Both the position numbers and the translations under genes were made by a program. Positions 58,683 through 64,000 of a stretch of 64,000 nucleotides of DNA are shown here, one piece after another (within the stretch, counting starts at the first letter, position 1; each line of letters begins with the position of its first letter). Origin of the DNA: Leclercia sp. S52 (GTDB taxonomy: Bacteria; Pseudomonadota; Gammaproteobacteria; Enterobacterales; Enterobacteriaceae). The DNA lies in contig NZ_CP152474.1 in assembly GCF_039727615.1 (NCBI RefSeq), positions 2,852,001-2,916,000 of the forward strand, read 5' to 3'. The notes below the pieces were generated by a model. It was not told the DNA's origin. It ran no database searches and saw nothing but the letters and a program-made list of their open reading frames with translations.

Positions 58683-58792
58683 ATACGTTCCATTTGTTTG
58701 AAATAGTTAATGTTTATTGGTGTTGTTTATCGTGCACCATTGACAGTCAACCTTGACCACGCCGGGCACCCGACCATATACCGGGCCGTTCG

Positions 58793-58805
58793 GTACTAAT
58801 AGTAC
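58793..58805. promoter_or_regulatory. Repressor operator copy downstream of cro
   Basis: GTACTAATAGTAC is a perfect palindrome of the GWACT-N3-AGTWC type found in the switch region. Confidence 0.55.
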
Positions 58806-58812
58806 ATTTTAT

Positions 58813-59043
58813 TTACATAACAAATTGCTGCTTACCGATACGACGAATCTGTGCTGCTGAGTACTTGCCGCCTGATGCTCTGGCGATCTTGTCCGCGTAC
58901 TCGGTTTCTCCTGTAAACTCGGTACGCGGCAGAGAACCACGCTCAATCCATTTATAAATGGCTTTGGGCGTAAGTCCGCAAACCTCAGCCACAACAGACA
59001 CGCGAACTGATTTGATAACGGCTCCAAACGTAACTTCGTTCAT
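58813..59043 (-). CDS. cro: Cro-like repressor
   Basis: The 76-residue protein MNEVTFGAVIKSVRVSVVAE has a helix-turn-helix VAEVCGLTPKAIYKWIERGS at residues about 18-37, as in Cro/YdaS antirepressors. AGGAG precedes the ATG by 6 bases. It is the first gene of the early rightward operon (minus strand here) and is divergent from the CI-like gene. Confidence 0.82.
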   Translation of the reverse strand: MNEVTFGAVIKSVRVSVVAEVCGLTPKAIYKWIERGSLPRTEFTGETEYADKIARASGGKYSAAQIRRIGKQQFVM

Positions 59044-59059
59044 TTGCGTCTCCTGTGGT

Positions 59060-59072
59060 GAACTTGTAGTTC
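59060..59072. promoter_or_regulatory. Repressor operator at the cro promoter
   Basis: GAACTTGTAGTTC is a near-perfect palindrome just downstream of the -10 box of the cro promoter. Confidence 0.8.
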
Positions 59073-59074
59073 AT

Positions 59075-59102
59075 ATTATGACGGAACTGATAGTACAGTC
59101 AA
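59075..59102 (-). promoter_or_regulatory. Early promoter PR for cro
   Basis: On the minus strand TTGACT (59097-59102) and CATAAT (59075-59080) are spaced by 16 bases. Both match consensus at five of six positions. An operator copy fills the spacer and another follows the -10 box. Transcription should begin near 59068, 25 bases before cro. Confidence 0.85.
59084..59096. promoter_or_regulatory. Repressor operator within the PR spacer
   Basis: GAACTGATAGTAC lies exactly between the -35 and -10 boxes of PR, so a bound repressor would block polymerase. Confidence 0.8.
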
Positions 59103-59109
59103 CAACGAA

Positions 59110-59115
59110 TATAGT
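59110..59115 (+). promoter_or_regulatory. Candidate -10 box of PRM for a leaderless repressor mRNA
   Basis: TATAGT would start transcription at about 59122-59123, which is the ATG of the repressor. No ribosome site precedes that ATG. A leaderless message is the rule for lambda cI. Confidence 0.5.
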
Positions 59116-59116
59116 T

Positions 59117-59129
59117 GAACTTATGGTTC
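59117..59129. promoter_or_regulatory. Repressor operator over the repressor start codon
   Basis: GAACTTATGGTTC contains the ATG at 59123. Binding here could limit repressor synthesis. Confidence 0.75.
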
Positions 59130-59830
59130 AATCAAAAGAGCGTGAAAGTTTCTCGCAAAGGCTTGCGCTGGCCTGTGATAAGGCGGGAATCCCGGTTTAT
59201 GGTCGCCAGGCTGAGATAGCTGGCCGTCTGAAGATAACCCCAAAGGCTGTAAGCAAGTGGTTTAATGGCGAGTCTGTGCCAAGGCCACCACTAATGGAGA
59301 GGCTTGCTACGTTACTTGGAACAACAGCCCAATACCTGTATGGATATACAGATAATGATAGTATAAACTCAGATCATTATAAGCGGGCATCGGGTGTGTA
59401 TCGCGTTGATGTTCTTGATGTCCAAGCCAGTGCGGGGCCAGGGACAATGATCACAAATGAGTTTGTTGAAAAGATAAGAGCTATTGAATACACGACCGAA
59501 CAGGCGCGTTCTATGTTCAATGGCAGGCCACAAGAAAGCGTCAAAGTAGTGACTGTTAATGGCGATAGCATGGAGGGGACGATAAATCCTGGGGATGAGA
59601 TTTTCGTAGACATCTCTGTAAATCACTTCGATGGCGATGGGATTTATGTTTTCGTCTTTGGCCGTTCTCTGCATGTTAAAAGATTGCAAATGCTCAAGAA
59701 CCGGCTTGCTGTCATTTCAGACAACCCAGCATACGAACGTTGGTTCATAGAAAATAACGAAGAAGATCAGCTGTTTGTTATGGCAAAAGTACTTATACGC
59801 CAATCTATAGACCTTCGCAGATTCGGATAG
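59123..59830 (+). CDS. cI: CI-like repressor with S24 autocleavage domain
   Basis: This 235-residue repressor keeps the prophage silent. The N-terminal helix-turn-helix spans residues about 28-50 (RQAEIAGRLKITPKAVSKWF). The C-terminal S24 domain has the cleavage pair Ala104-Gly105, Ser149 in VNGDSMEG and Lys186 in HVKRLQM. It should therefore undergo RecA-stimulated self-cleavage and allow SOS induction. The ATG at 59123 is chosen because the protein then begins as relatives do and because a fitting leaderless promoter is seen. A start at 59078 is possible. Confidence 0.9.
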   Translation: MVQSKERESFSQRLALACDKAGIPVYGRQAEIAGRLKITPKAVSKWFNGESVPRPPLMERLATLLGTTAQYLYGYTDNDSINSDHYKRASGVYRVDVLDVQASAGPGTMITNEFVEKIRAIEYTTEQARSMFNGRPQESVKVVTVNGDSMEGTINPGDEIFVDISVNHFDGDGIYVFVFGRSLHVKRLQMLKNRLAVISDNPAYERWFIENNEEDQLFVMAKVLIRQSIDLRRFG

Positions 59831-59847
59831 AAAAATAAATTCCTTTT

Positions 59848-59877
59848 AAGTTCATAAGCTTAACCGCTTGTGAACTT
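59848..59877. repeat. Inverted repeat with operator half-sites after the repressor gene
   Basis: A 12-bp stem with one G-T pair (59848-59859 with 59866-59877) closes a 6-base loop. It ends in the half-sites GTTCA and TGAAC of the operator family. No T run follows, so it is not a standard terminator. Confidence 0.6.
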
Positions 59878-59893
59878 ATCTTACCTAAAATAT

Positions 59894-59906
59894 GTACTTT
59901 GGGTAC
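59894..59906. promoter_or_regulatory. Distal repressor operator copy
   Basis: GTACTTTGGGTAC fits the GWACT-N3-RGTWC pattern. It lies about 75 bases after the repressor gene, where a lambda-like left operator would be. Confidence 0.5.
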
Positions 59907-59917
59907 TTTACTTTGAT

Positions 59918-59930
59918 GAACTATCAGTAC
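59918..59930. promoter_or_regulatory. Distal repressor operator copy
   Basis: GAACTATCAGTAC is close to the reverse complement of the PR spacer operator (GTACTATCAGTTC). It is paired with the copy at 59894-59906, with centres 24 bases apart, the same spacing as the first two switch operators. Confidence 0.6.
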
Positions 59931-60101
59931 ATTATGAATCCATCGAGACAGCACAGCGTCTCGGTCAGTCGAACGGCGCGACAGTAAACCATGCGTCGGG
60001 AGCGCGGCGGGTTCATGAAGAACGGCAATGCTGCTCACAAGCGAATTACAGATCGCTTTTGCGAGAGCGATGCGTAATTCAAGCCTGATAGTGAGGTTCC
60101 C

Positions 60102-60278
60102 ATGAAGAACAGCATCAAGTGCCCGGTATGCGGTCGTGACTTCGACCCACGCACTCCGGTCTGCCACATCAGCAAGTATCACCAGTCAGCGAAGAATTGC
60201 GAGCTGGAGAAGATACGCGATGCACGGCGCAAGCATTACGCACAGAACGAATCGATCGGGTCGAGTGGCCTGCGGTGA
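60102..60278 (+). CDS. 58-residue zinc-ribbon-like early protein
   Basis: The frame MKNSIKCPVCGRDFDPRTPV, then CHISKYHQSAKNCELEKIRD, has CxxC and Cys/His spacing of a small zinc finger. GAGG precedes the ATG. It lies in the early operon between repressor and excisionase. Its function is unknown, and it is too short for many gene finders. Confidence 0.7.
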   Translation: MKNSIKCPVCGRDFDPRTPVCHISKYHQSAKNCELEKIRDARRKHYAQNESIGSSGLR

Positions 60279-60298
60279 ATAAACAAAAGGGTGAGGGT

Positions 60299-60514
60299 AT
60301 GGCGAGTAACAAAAAACCGAATCATTCGGCAAGGGTTAAATATTGGGCCGATGGCGTAACTGCCGAATGCAGTGGCGGGATGGTCGGCTGCATTGAGTTG
60401 ATGTTCTTTTCTCTGCCGAAGGAGAAGCGAGAGGACTGCATTAAGCGGTGCGAAGAAGCTCATAAGCGAATGTGTGAGCACGAAGAAAAGAAACAGGCTG
60501 AGCAAGCCGCTTAA
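60299..60514 (+). CDS. Small early prophage protein
   Basis: The 71-residue protein MASNKKPNHSARVKYWADGV has CSGGMVGCIELMFFSLPKEK and an acidic-basic tail with EEAHKRMCEHEEKKQAEQ. A GTG at 60275, overlapping the stop of the previous gene, would add eight residues. I do not recognise it. Confidence 0.6.
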   Translation: MASNKKPNHSARVKYWADGVTAECSGGMVGCIELMFFSLPKEKREDCIKRCEEAHKRMCEHEEKKQAEQAA

Positions 60515-60551
60515 CGCGGCCTTTTAGCGGGTAACTTCAGAGGGTAAGGCG

Positions 60552-60696
60552 GTGAAGCAACTAATCGATTTCCTGAAAGTTCTTAACGATGACTTGAGCG
60601 TGATGGTCACCTTTAATACCCCAGAACTTCCGCTTATGGGATGACCTCGAAACATCAGCACATTTGAAGAAGCTGCGCGCCCAGCGTGCGGCATGA
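60552..60696 (+). pseudogene. 47-residue early protein with possible +1 shift
   Basis: GTG 60552, after AGAGGGTAAGG, opens MKQLIDFLKVLNDDLSVMVT and FNTPELPL, then meets TGA. In the next frame the reading goes on with WDDLETSAHLKKLRAQRAA and stops 9 bases before the next start. Dropping one base near 60633 joins them as ELPLWDDLETSAHL. The joined frame looks natural, but the case rests on eye alone. Confidence 0.4.
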
Positions 60697-60705
60697 GGAG
60701 AGATT

Positions 60706-60948
60706 ATGGGAAAGATGACTTTCGTTGTTGAGTTTGAGGATGGCAAGGAGCCGCCGGTAAGCGCCGACATGGGTGTGGCAGGCGGACGCCTCGTTGCGGC
60801 GTCATGGAGTGACTACCGGGATGATTTCTTCACGGATGAGCAGAGAGATACGGTTACGGCAGCCTTAGAGGAGTTCAACTGGCAGGATGAAGTTTCTGAC
60901 GATGACACCACAGCAATACTGGAAAAGCTCGACCTGCTCACCCTGTAG
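60706..60948 (+). CDS. Small acidic early prophage protein
   Basis: The 80-residue protein MGKMTFVVEFEDGKEPPVSA has a short beta start and an acidic helical end (FNWQDEVSDDDTTAILEKLD). A GAGGAGAG site lies before the ATG. It is of a type common in lambdoid left arms. Its function is unknown. Confidence 0.65.
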   Translation: MGKMTFVVEFEDGKEPPVSADMGVAGGRLVAASWSDYRDDFFTDEQRDTVTAALEEFNWQDEVSDDDTTAILEKLDLLTL

Positions 60949-61016
60949 CGCAACTGATAGCTGATTCACTGAGTCGGCTATTGGGTGCGAATGCACTGCC
61001 ACGTTATCCCTCATTA

Positions 61017-61040
61017 GCCCTCCATTGCGAGGGCATTTTT
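61017..61040 (+). terminator. Terminator in the early left operon
   Basis: The stem GCCCTC with GAGGGC closes a 6-base loop and is followed by five T. Confidence 0.8.
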
Positions 61041-61053
61041 ATAGGTGACATTT

Positions 61054-61482
61054 ATGGTATCTACTGCATGTCCGGCGCCATCAATAATGACAACTGATAT
61101 TGATATTCTTTCACTTGCATCAAAGGGCGGAGCATCTAATCAGCCAATTTGGGATGGAGAAGGAATGCCACCTGTTGGTTGCGAGTGCGAGATAAAAAGA
61201 GTTGCTGATTGGATGCCAGTTACCATCAAATTTATCTCTGATCATCATACGGTTTTTACAACTTTTGGAGGTACCGAGGATTGCTATCAAACTTACAGTC
61301 TTCAATTTCGTCCTATCCAATCAGAAGAGGACAGGAAGCGTGATGCTGCTTGTGATGCAATGCATAAATGGTGGCGAGATGTTGCTGGTCAGGAGCGTGA
61401 AGATGGCTCATTGATTGATATTTACTCTTGTATTTACGACGCCATTAATGCCGGGAAGATTCCTGGCATCCGCATCGAATAA
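61054..61482 (+). CDS. Early prophage protein of unknown function
   Basis: The 142-residue protein MVSTACPAPSIMTTDIDILS has GMPPVGCECEIKRVADWMPV and FTTFGGTEDCYQTYSLQFRP in a beta-rich front, then a helical part with CDAMHKWWRDVAG and a C-terminus INAGKIPGIRIE. AGGTGAC lies 6 bases before the ATG. Similar proteins occur before excisionase genes. Its function is unknown. A terminator follows. Confidence 0.68.
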   Translation: MVSTACPAPSIMTTDIDILSLASKGGASNQPIWDGEGMPPVGCECEIKRVADWMPVTIKFISDHHTVFTTFGGTEDCYQTYSLQFRPIQSEEDRKRDAACDAMHKWWRDVAGQEREDGSLIDIYSCIYDAINAGKIPGIRIE

Positions 61483-61506
61483 CCGCCTAAGGGCGGTTTC
61501 TTTTTT
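61481..61506 (+). terminator. Terminator before the excisionase gene
   Basis: The stem AACCGCC with GGCGGTT closes a short loop and is followed by TCTTTTTT. Confidence 0.85.
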
Positions 61507-61521
61507 GCCTGGAGTAAACCT

Positions 61522-61851
61522 ATGGCAACCGAAAAACCGTTTATGAAAGTGCCAGCATTCGCGGCACGTATCAACGTATCTCCCAGCACTATCTACCGGA
61601 ACCCATCGCGCTATCACATGTTTAAAGTCGGCGGCTCATGGCGGGCAAGCGAAGAAAGCGTGGAAAAGTTCTCCCAAACAACTAACAATATCTTCCGGCT
61701 GGCTGTGGTCGGTAAGGAGCATTCAAAATGCCGATCTACAAAAGAGGGAAAAACTACTGGGTTGATATCTCAGCTCCAGATGGAACGCGAGTTAGACATT
61801 CTGCTGGCACCGAAGAAAAGGCAAAAGCGAAGGAGTACCACGACAAGCTGA
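61522..61851 (+). CDS. xis: Excisionase-like DNA-binding protein
   Basis: The 109-residue protein MATEKPFMKVPAFAARINVS has an AlpA/excisionase winged helix (residues about 8-50, with STIYRNPSRYHMFKVGGSWR). Its tail ends ELDILLAPKKRQKRRSTTTS. The last 124 bases overlap the integrase gene in another frame, as seen in related phages. It should direct excision. Confidence 0.82.
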   Translation: MATEKPFMKVPAFAARINVSPSTIYRNPSRYHMFKVGGSWRASEESVEKFSQTTNNIFRLAVVGKEHSKCRSTKEGKTTGLISQLQMERELDILLAPKKRQKRRSTTTS

Positions 61852-62777
61852 AGCATGAGCTGTGGAGTGAGTCGCGTCTGGATAAAAGGAAGGAACATCT
61901 GTTTGAGGAGATCATCATTCTGGCCCTCAAGGATGCAGAAGACCAGACGCTGTACGGCTCGAAAAAGGGATATGCAAAATACTGGCTGGCAGTGTTTAAA
62001 GGCCGGGCGATAACCAGCATCAAGGGCGAAGAAATAGCCAGAAAGATGCCTACTCATTCGCAGCATAAATCTCGGTACCCTCTGGAGAACGGAACCATCA
62101 ACCGATACCGGGCTTTCATCGTGCGAGCGTTTTCTCTGGCGTTGAAGCATGGGTGGATTGACCACCGCCCATACGTGCCGGAATTGAGAGAGCCAAAGGT
62201 GCGGGTGAAATGGATGAGGAAGTGGCAGGCCAGGGATCTGATTGATGCCATCCAGTCTGACCTGCTGAGGAGAATCGTCTCTTTTGCCCTGCTTACCGGA
62301 GCGCGGCGCGGAGAGATACTTTCTCTGAAGTGGGAAAATGTCGATACGGAAAATCGCAATGCTATGGTCACCGCTGAGAATGCAAAATCAGGCCGGGCAA
62401 GAGCGTTACCCTTGAACGATGAAGCGATCAGGATTTTACGCGAATGCGACATGTCCTGTGAGTACGTCTTCTCGGTTAATGGTGAACGGTTGAAAGATAT
62501 CGAACGGAAAGAGTTTAACCGGGCACTTGAGGCCGCACAAATCCCTGACTTCCGTTTTCACGATTTACGTCATACCTGGGCAAGTTGGCACATCCAGAAC
62601 GGAACGCCTCTGATGATGTTGAAAGAGATGGGTGGATGGGAAACTCTGGAGATGGTGAAAAAATACGCTCACCTGAGTGCCGAGCATCTTAATAAATTCG
62701 TCGATTCCGTCACGTTTTTGACACACGAAGATGAACTAAAAATAAGGAGAACGAAAAACAAACGCGCAACTGGCTGA
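61728..62777 (+). CDS. int: Tyrosine integrase
   Basis: This 349-residue recombinase has an arm-binding start (MPIYKRGKNYWVDISAPDGT), a core-binding region, and the catalytic set Arg193 (GARRGE), Lys220, His278 and Arg281 (HDLRH), Trp304 in GGWE, and the nucleophile Tyr313 (KKYAHLS). All are present, so it should be active. It lies 53 bases before the right attachment repeat. Confidence 0.95.
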   Translation: MPIYKRGKNYWVDISAPDGTRVRHSAGTEEKAKAKEYHDKLKHELWSESRLDKRKEHLFEEIIILALKDAEDQTLYGSKKGYAKYWLAVFKGRAITSIKGEEIARKMPTHSQHKSRYPLENGTINRYRAFIVRAFSLALKHGWIDHRPYVPELREPKVRVKWMRKWQARDLIDAIQSDLLRRIVSFALLTGARRGEILSLKWENVDTENRNAMVTAENAKSGRARALPLNDEAIRILRECDMSCEYVFSVNGERLKDIERKEFNRALEAAQIPDFRFHDLRHTWASWHIQNGTPLMMLKEMGGWETLEMVKKYAHLSAEHLNKFVDSVTFLTHEDELKIRRTKNKRATG

Positions 62778-62829
62778 TACAGATAGATATTTTTTAAGCA
62801 TGCTGAAAATGCATGCAAAAATAAAATAG

Positions 62830-62840
62830 ATATTTACTCT
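62830..62840 (+). other. Candidate attR core
   Basis: This is the second copy of ATATTTACTCT, next to the integrase. The sequence to its right leads straight to minC. A partial copy, TAGATATTT, at 62785-62793 may be an arm site. Confidence 0.65.
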
Positions 62841-62954
62841 GAATTAAGCGGGAGGGTGACTTGCCTCAATATAATTGTGACTATAACATGCCTGATACTC
62901 TTCGGAATATCACGGCGCACAGGTCGTGGTAAAAGCAAATTGAGTAAGGCCAGG

Positions 62955-63648
62955 ATGTCAAACACGCCCATCGAGCTTAAAGGCAGTAGCTTCACCTTAT
63001 CAGTGGTTCATTTGCATGAAGCAAAACCCGAGGTTATTCGTCAGGCGTTAGAAGACAAAATCGCCCAGGCGCCCGCATTTCTGAAACATGCGCCCGTGGT
63101 CATCAACGTAAGCGGCCTCGAAGCGCCGGTTAACTGGCACCATTTGCAACAGGCGGTAACCGCCACCGGCCTGCGAATTGTGGGTATCAGCGGCTGCAAA
63201 GACGCTGAACTTAAAGCCGAAATCGATCGGGCGGGTCTTCCGCTGCTGAACGAAGGCAAAGACAAAGCCCCGCGCGCAGAGCCCCCTGCCCCGCCAGAAC
63301 CCCCCTGTTACCCCTGTCACAAAAACGCGATTGATTGATCTGCCAGTGCGTTCCGGTCAGCGTATTTATGCGCCAAACTGTGACCTGATTGTGACCAACC
63401 ACGTCAGCGCGGGGGCGGAGCTGATTGCGGATGGCAATATCCATATTTATGGCTCAATGCGAGGCCGCGCGCTGGCAGGTGCCAGCGGCGATCGCGATGC
63501 GCAAATTTTTTGTACCCACCTGGAGGCGGAGCTGGTCTCCATCGCAGGTGTTTACTGGCTGAGTGATAACATCCCGGCCGAATTTTCTGGCAAAGCGGCA
63601 CGTCTGCGGCTGGCAGACAACGCTTTGACCGTTCAACCGTTGAATTGA
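62955..63648 (+). pseudogene. minC: Septum site inhibitor MinC with +1 shift in a C6 run
   Basis: MinC blocks FtsZ assembly away from midcell, with MinD and MinE. The start [20 protein letters not shown] at 62955 and the end ALTVQPLN match E. coli MinC. The frame fails at six C (63300-63305), in the linker between the FtsZ-binding N-terminal domain and the MinD-binding beta-helix. Five C gives [20 protein letters not shown] and a product of 230 residues. Loss of MinC would give minicells, so a read error is the better explanation. Confidence 0.95.
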
Positions 63649-63671
63649 TCCCTTTTTAACAAGGAATTTCT

Positions 63672-64000
63672 ATGGCACGCATTATTGTTGTTACTTCGGG
63701 TAAAGGAGGCGTTGGCAAGACCACCTCCAGCGCGGCCATCGCTACTGGTTTGGCCCAGAAGGGAAAGAAAACCGTCGTTATCGATTTCGATATCGGCCTG
63801 CGTAACCTTGACCTGATTATGGGTTGTGAACGCCGTGTGGTGTACGATTTTGTGAACGTGATTCAGGGTGACGCCACGCTGAATCAGGCAATGATTAAAG
63901 ATAAACGTACCGACAATCTCTATATTCTTCCCGCTTCACAGACGCGCGACAAGGATGCGCTGACCCGTGAAGGCGTGGAAAAGGTGCTCGATGAGCTGAA
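63672..64000 (+). CDS. minD: Septum site ATPase MinD, partial
   Basis: MinD is a membrane-bound ATPase that recruits MinC and oscillates with MinE. The visible 109 residues start MARIIVVTSGKGGVGKTTSS, with the deviant Walker A GKGGVGKT at residues 10-17, and go on with VVIDFDIGLRNLDLIMGCER. It follows minC by 23 bases with AAGGAA before the ATG. The rest lies beyond the right edge. Confidence 0.97.
   Translation, partial: MARIIVVTSGKGGVGKTTSSAAIATGLAQKGKKTVVIDFDIGLRNLDLIMGCERRVVYDFVNVIQGDATLNQAMIKDKRTDNLYILPASQTRDKDALTREGVEKVLDEL

Larger units (their letters stand above)
32764..62840. mobile_element. Lambdoid siphovirus prophage between ycgL and minC, probably defective
   Basis: The element of about 30.1 kb interrupts the conserved ycgL-minC junction. 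It is bounded by the direct repeat ATATTTACTCT at 32764-32774 and 62830-62840, with the integrase next to the right copy. It carries integration, immunity, nin, lysis, packaging, head, tail and cargo modules in lambdoid order. Capsid body, head-tail connector, tail tube, tail chaperones and replication initiators are absent, and the tape-measure gene lacks its front. It is therefore likely unable to form particles, unless the gap is an assembly fault. Confidence 0.92.

Noticed and set aside
59870..60088. Open frame of 72 codons after the repressor gene
   Set aside because: It has no ribosome site, runs across operator copies and a hairpin, and competes with other short frames of equal quality.
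61522..61851. Idea that the xis-int overlap marks a frameshift
   Set aside because: Both frames are complete with family-like ends, and related phages show the same overlap as I recall.

Overview
The window is enterobacterial chromosome, closest in gene content and order to Enterobacter, Lelliottia or Leclercia. The run treA, ymgE, ycgR, emtA, ldcA, cvrA, dadX, dadA, ycgB, fadR, nhaB, dsbB, ycgN, ycgM, ycgL, minC, minD follows the E. coli map. REP-type palindromes lie between many of these genes. The species is inferred from synteny and remembered protein similarity, not from a search.

Region 1 (1-11635) is a catabolic island. The minus strand carries iacHABICDEFG, the indole-3-acetic acid (auxin) degradation operon, in the order known from Pseudomonas putida 1290. 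Its MarR-type regulator iacR lies upstream. An MHS-family transporter and a 3-oxoadipate CoA-transferase subunit A, cut by the left window edge, lie downstream. A second MFS transporter is divergent from iacR. Together they suggest uptake of auxin, oxidation to catechol, and entry into the beta-ketoadipate pathway. Both transporters are interrupted, one by an in-frame TGA and one by a +1 shift.

Region 2 (11720-16531) holds an MFS exporter with a divergent AraC-type regulator, an orphan phage-type antirepressor, a metallo-beta-lactamase-fold hydrolase and an oil-body-like (DUF1264) lipoprotein. Region 3 (16760-32763) is the conserved core: periplasmic trehalase, the flagellar brake YcgR, murein recycling and turnover (EmtA, LdcA), K+/H+ antiport (CvrA), D-alanine catabolism (DadXA), FadR, NhaB and DsbB.

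Region 4 (about 32764-62840) is a lambdoid siphovirus prophage of about 30 kb between ycgL and minC, bounded by an 11-bp direct repeat that places its left end one base upstream of the ycgL ATG. From right to left it has integrase, excisionase, small early genes, a CI/Cro switch with well-spaced operators, nin genes, Q, a lysis cassette with nested spanins, terminase, portal and head genes, tail tip and fibre genes, an SGNH acyltransferase cargo gene and a LexA-controlled UmuD-like operon. It looks defective: the major capsid gene is reduced to 48 codons running into a headless tape-measure gene, connector and tail-tube genes are missing, and no replication initiator or helicase gene is visible.

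Region 5 (62955-64000) is minC and the start of minD. Seven genes from both host and prophage, including minC and cvrA, are each broken by exactly one extra base in a G/C run of six or seven. This uniform pattern points to base-calling errors more than to real pseudogenes, so these genes should be read as probably intact until resequenced.
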